The translations under genes and the position numbers were made by a program. Of a stretch of 5,960 nt of DNA, positions 5,378 through 5,960 are shown piece after piece (within the stretch, counting starts at the first letter, position 1; each line of letters begins with the position of its first letter). The notes beneath the pieces were generated by a model, which was not told where the DNA came from, did not search any database, and saw nothing but the letters and a program-made list of their open reading frames with translations. Where the stretch lies: contig CAADXZ010000115.1 of assembly GCA_900753135.1 (NCBI GenBank), positions 1 through 5,960 on the forward strand, given 5' to 3'. The stretch comes from Clostridia bacterium (lineage in GTDB: Bacteria; Bacillota; Clostridia; TANB77; UBA1234).

Positions 5378-5960
5378 ATGAATTCAACTATAACACAATA
5401 TCAAATAAAAATGGAAAACTTTGAGGGGCCACTTGATCTCTTATGTCATTTAGTAGAAAAAAACAAGATGGATATCTGTGACATTAAAATAAATGAAATA
5501 ACAAATCAATATTTAGAGTATCTTCAACTGATGCAAGAAATGAATTTAGATATAACGAGTGAATTCATAATAATGGCTTCCAAATTGATTTATTTAAAAT
5601 CCAAGTCACTACTTCCAAGCCTAGAAGAAGATGAAGAGGAAGAAATTGATCTAGTACAAATGCTAATAGAGTATAAAAAATATAAAGAAAACACTATTCT
5701 ATTAAAGCAAAAGCTTGAAAAATGTGGTGGCAAATTTTATAAATTGCCAGAAAAGGTAGAACTTCCAAAAGGAAAAATAGAGAAACAATACGATTCTTAT
5801 ATATTACCTGAAATCTATTCTGGATTTGTTAGAAGAGAGAACGAAAAAAGAAATAGCAATGCAGACAATTTAGACAAACTAGCAGTAAATGAAAAGGTAA
5901 CAATAAGAAGTAAGATAAAAGAAATATTGAAGTTCTTATTAAAAGCACCTACTTTTATAT
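5378..5960 (+). CDS. scpA: Segregation and condensation protein A (ScpA, kleisin), 5' part
   Basis: 194 full codons are present before the window ends. Typical ScpA is about 240-260 residues, so the C-terminal winged-helix domain that contacts the SMC head is largely missing. The N-terminus carries the hallmark FEGPLDLLCHLVEKNKMDI (15-33), then ITNQYLEYL (41-49), and EFIIMASKLIYLKSKSLLP (62-80), the helical part that binds the SMC neck. An acidic run (EEDEEEEIDL, 83-92) and a Lys/Glu-rich linker follow, as expected for the flexible kleisin middle that binds ScpB. ScpA bridges SMC and ScpB in the bacterial condensin that organises and segregates chromosomes. AGGAGG at 5367-5372 sits 5 bp before the ATG. 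It follows the punA terminator, so it should have its own promoter; I found only weak candidates. scpB is expected downstream, but that is not visible. Confidence 0.96.
   Translation, partial: MNSTITQYQIKMENFEGPLDLLCHLVEKNKMDICDIKINEITNQYLEYLQLMQEMNLDITSEFIIMASKLIYLKSKSLLPSLEEDEEEEIDLVQMLIEYKKYKENTILLKQKLEKCGGKFYKLPEKVELPKGKIEKQYDSYILPEIYSGFVRRENEKRNSNADNLDKLAVNEKVTIRSKIKEILKFLLKAPTFI

Overview
The window looks like a chromosomal segment of a low-GC, endospore-forming Firmicute, most likely a member of the Clostridia. The grounds are strong AT bias, AGA/ATA-rich codon use, near-consensus AGGAGG ribosome-binding sites, the sporulation gene spoVS, and a Gram-positive-type LexA box (GAAC-N4-GTTC) in the recA promoter. 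All genes lie on the + strand.

Layout: (1) 2-427 is the 3' part of a YmdB-family cyclic-nucleotide phosphodiesterase gene. (2) 553-813 is spoVS, followed by an intrinsic terminator. (3) 985-2559 is a family 5 extracellular solute-binding protein with an N-terminal membrane segment but no lipobox, and no transporter partners in view. (4) 2571-2599 is a near-consensus sigma-A promoter whose 17-bp spacer contains a perfect LexA box; it drives recA (2638-3738). (5) 3739-3917 is a 179-bp intergenic stretch rich in inverted repeats, leading into recX (3918-4364). (6) punA (4408-5283) encodes a trimeric-type purine nucleoside phosphorylase with a small insertion, and a strong intrinsic terminator follows it. 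(7) 5378-5960 is the start of scpA, cut by the window edge.

How the genes relate: ymdB-spoVS is a pairing known from Bacillus and relatives. recA and recX form an SOS-controlled unit (recombinase and its modulator). punA may be read from the same transcript, since only 43 bp separate it from recX and no terminator is visible there. scpA starts a separate unit for chromosome condensation and segregation.

I see no defence system, mobile element, CRISPR array or RNA gene. The least ordinary parts are the structured recA-recX leader, with two mutually exclusive hairpins just upstream of the recX ribosome-binding site, and the orphan, lipobox-less solute-binding protein.
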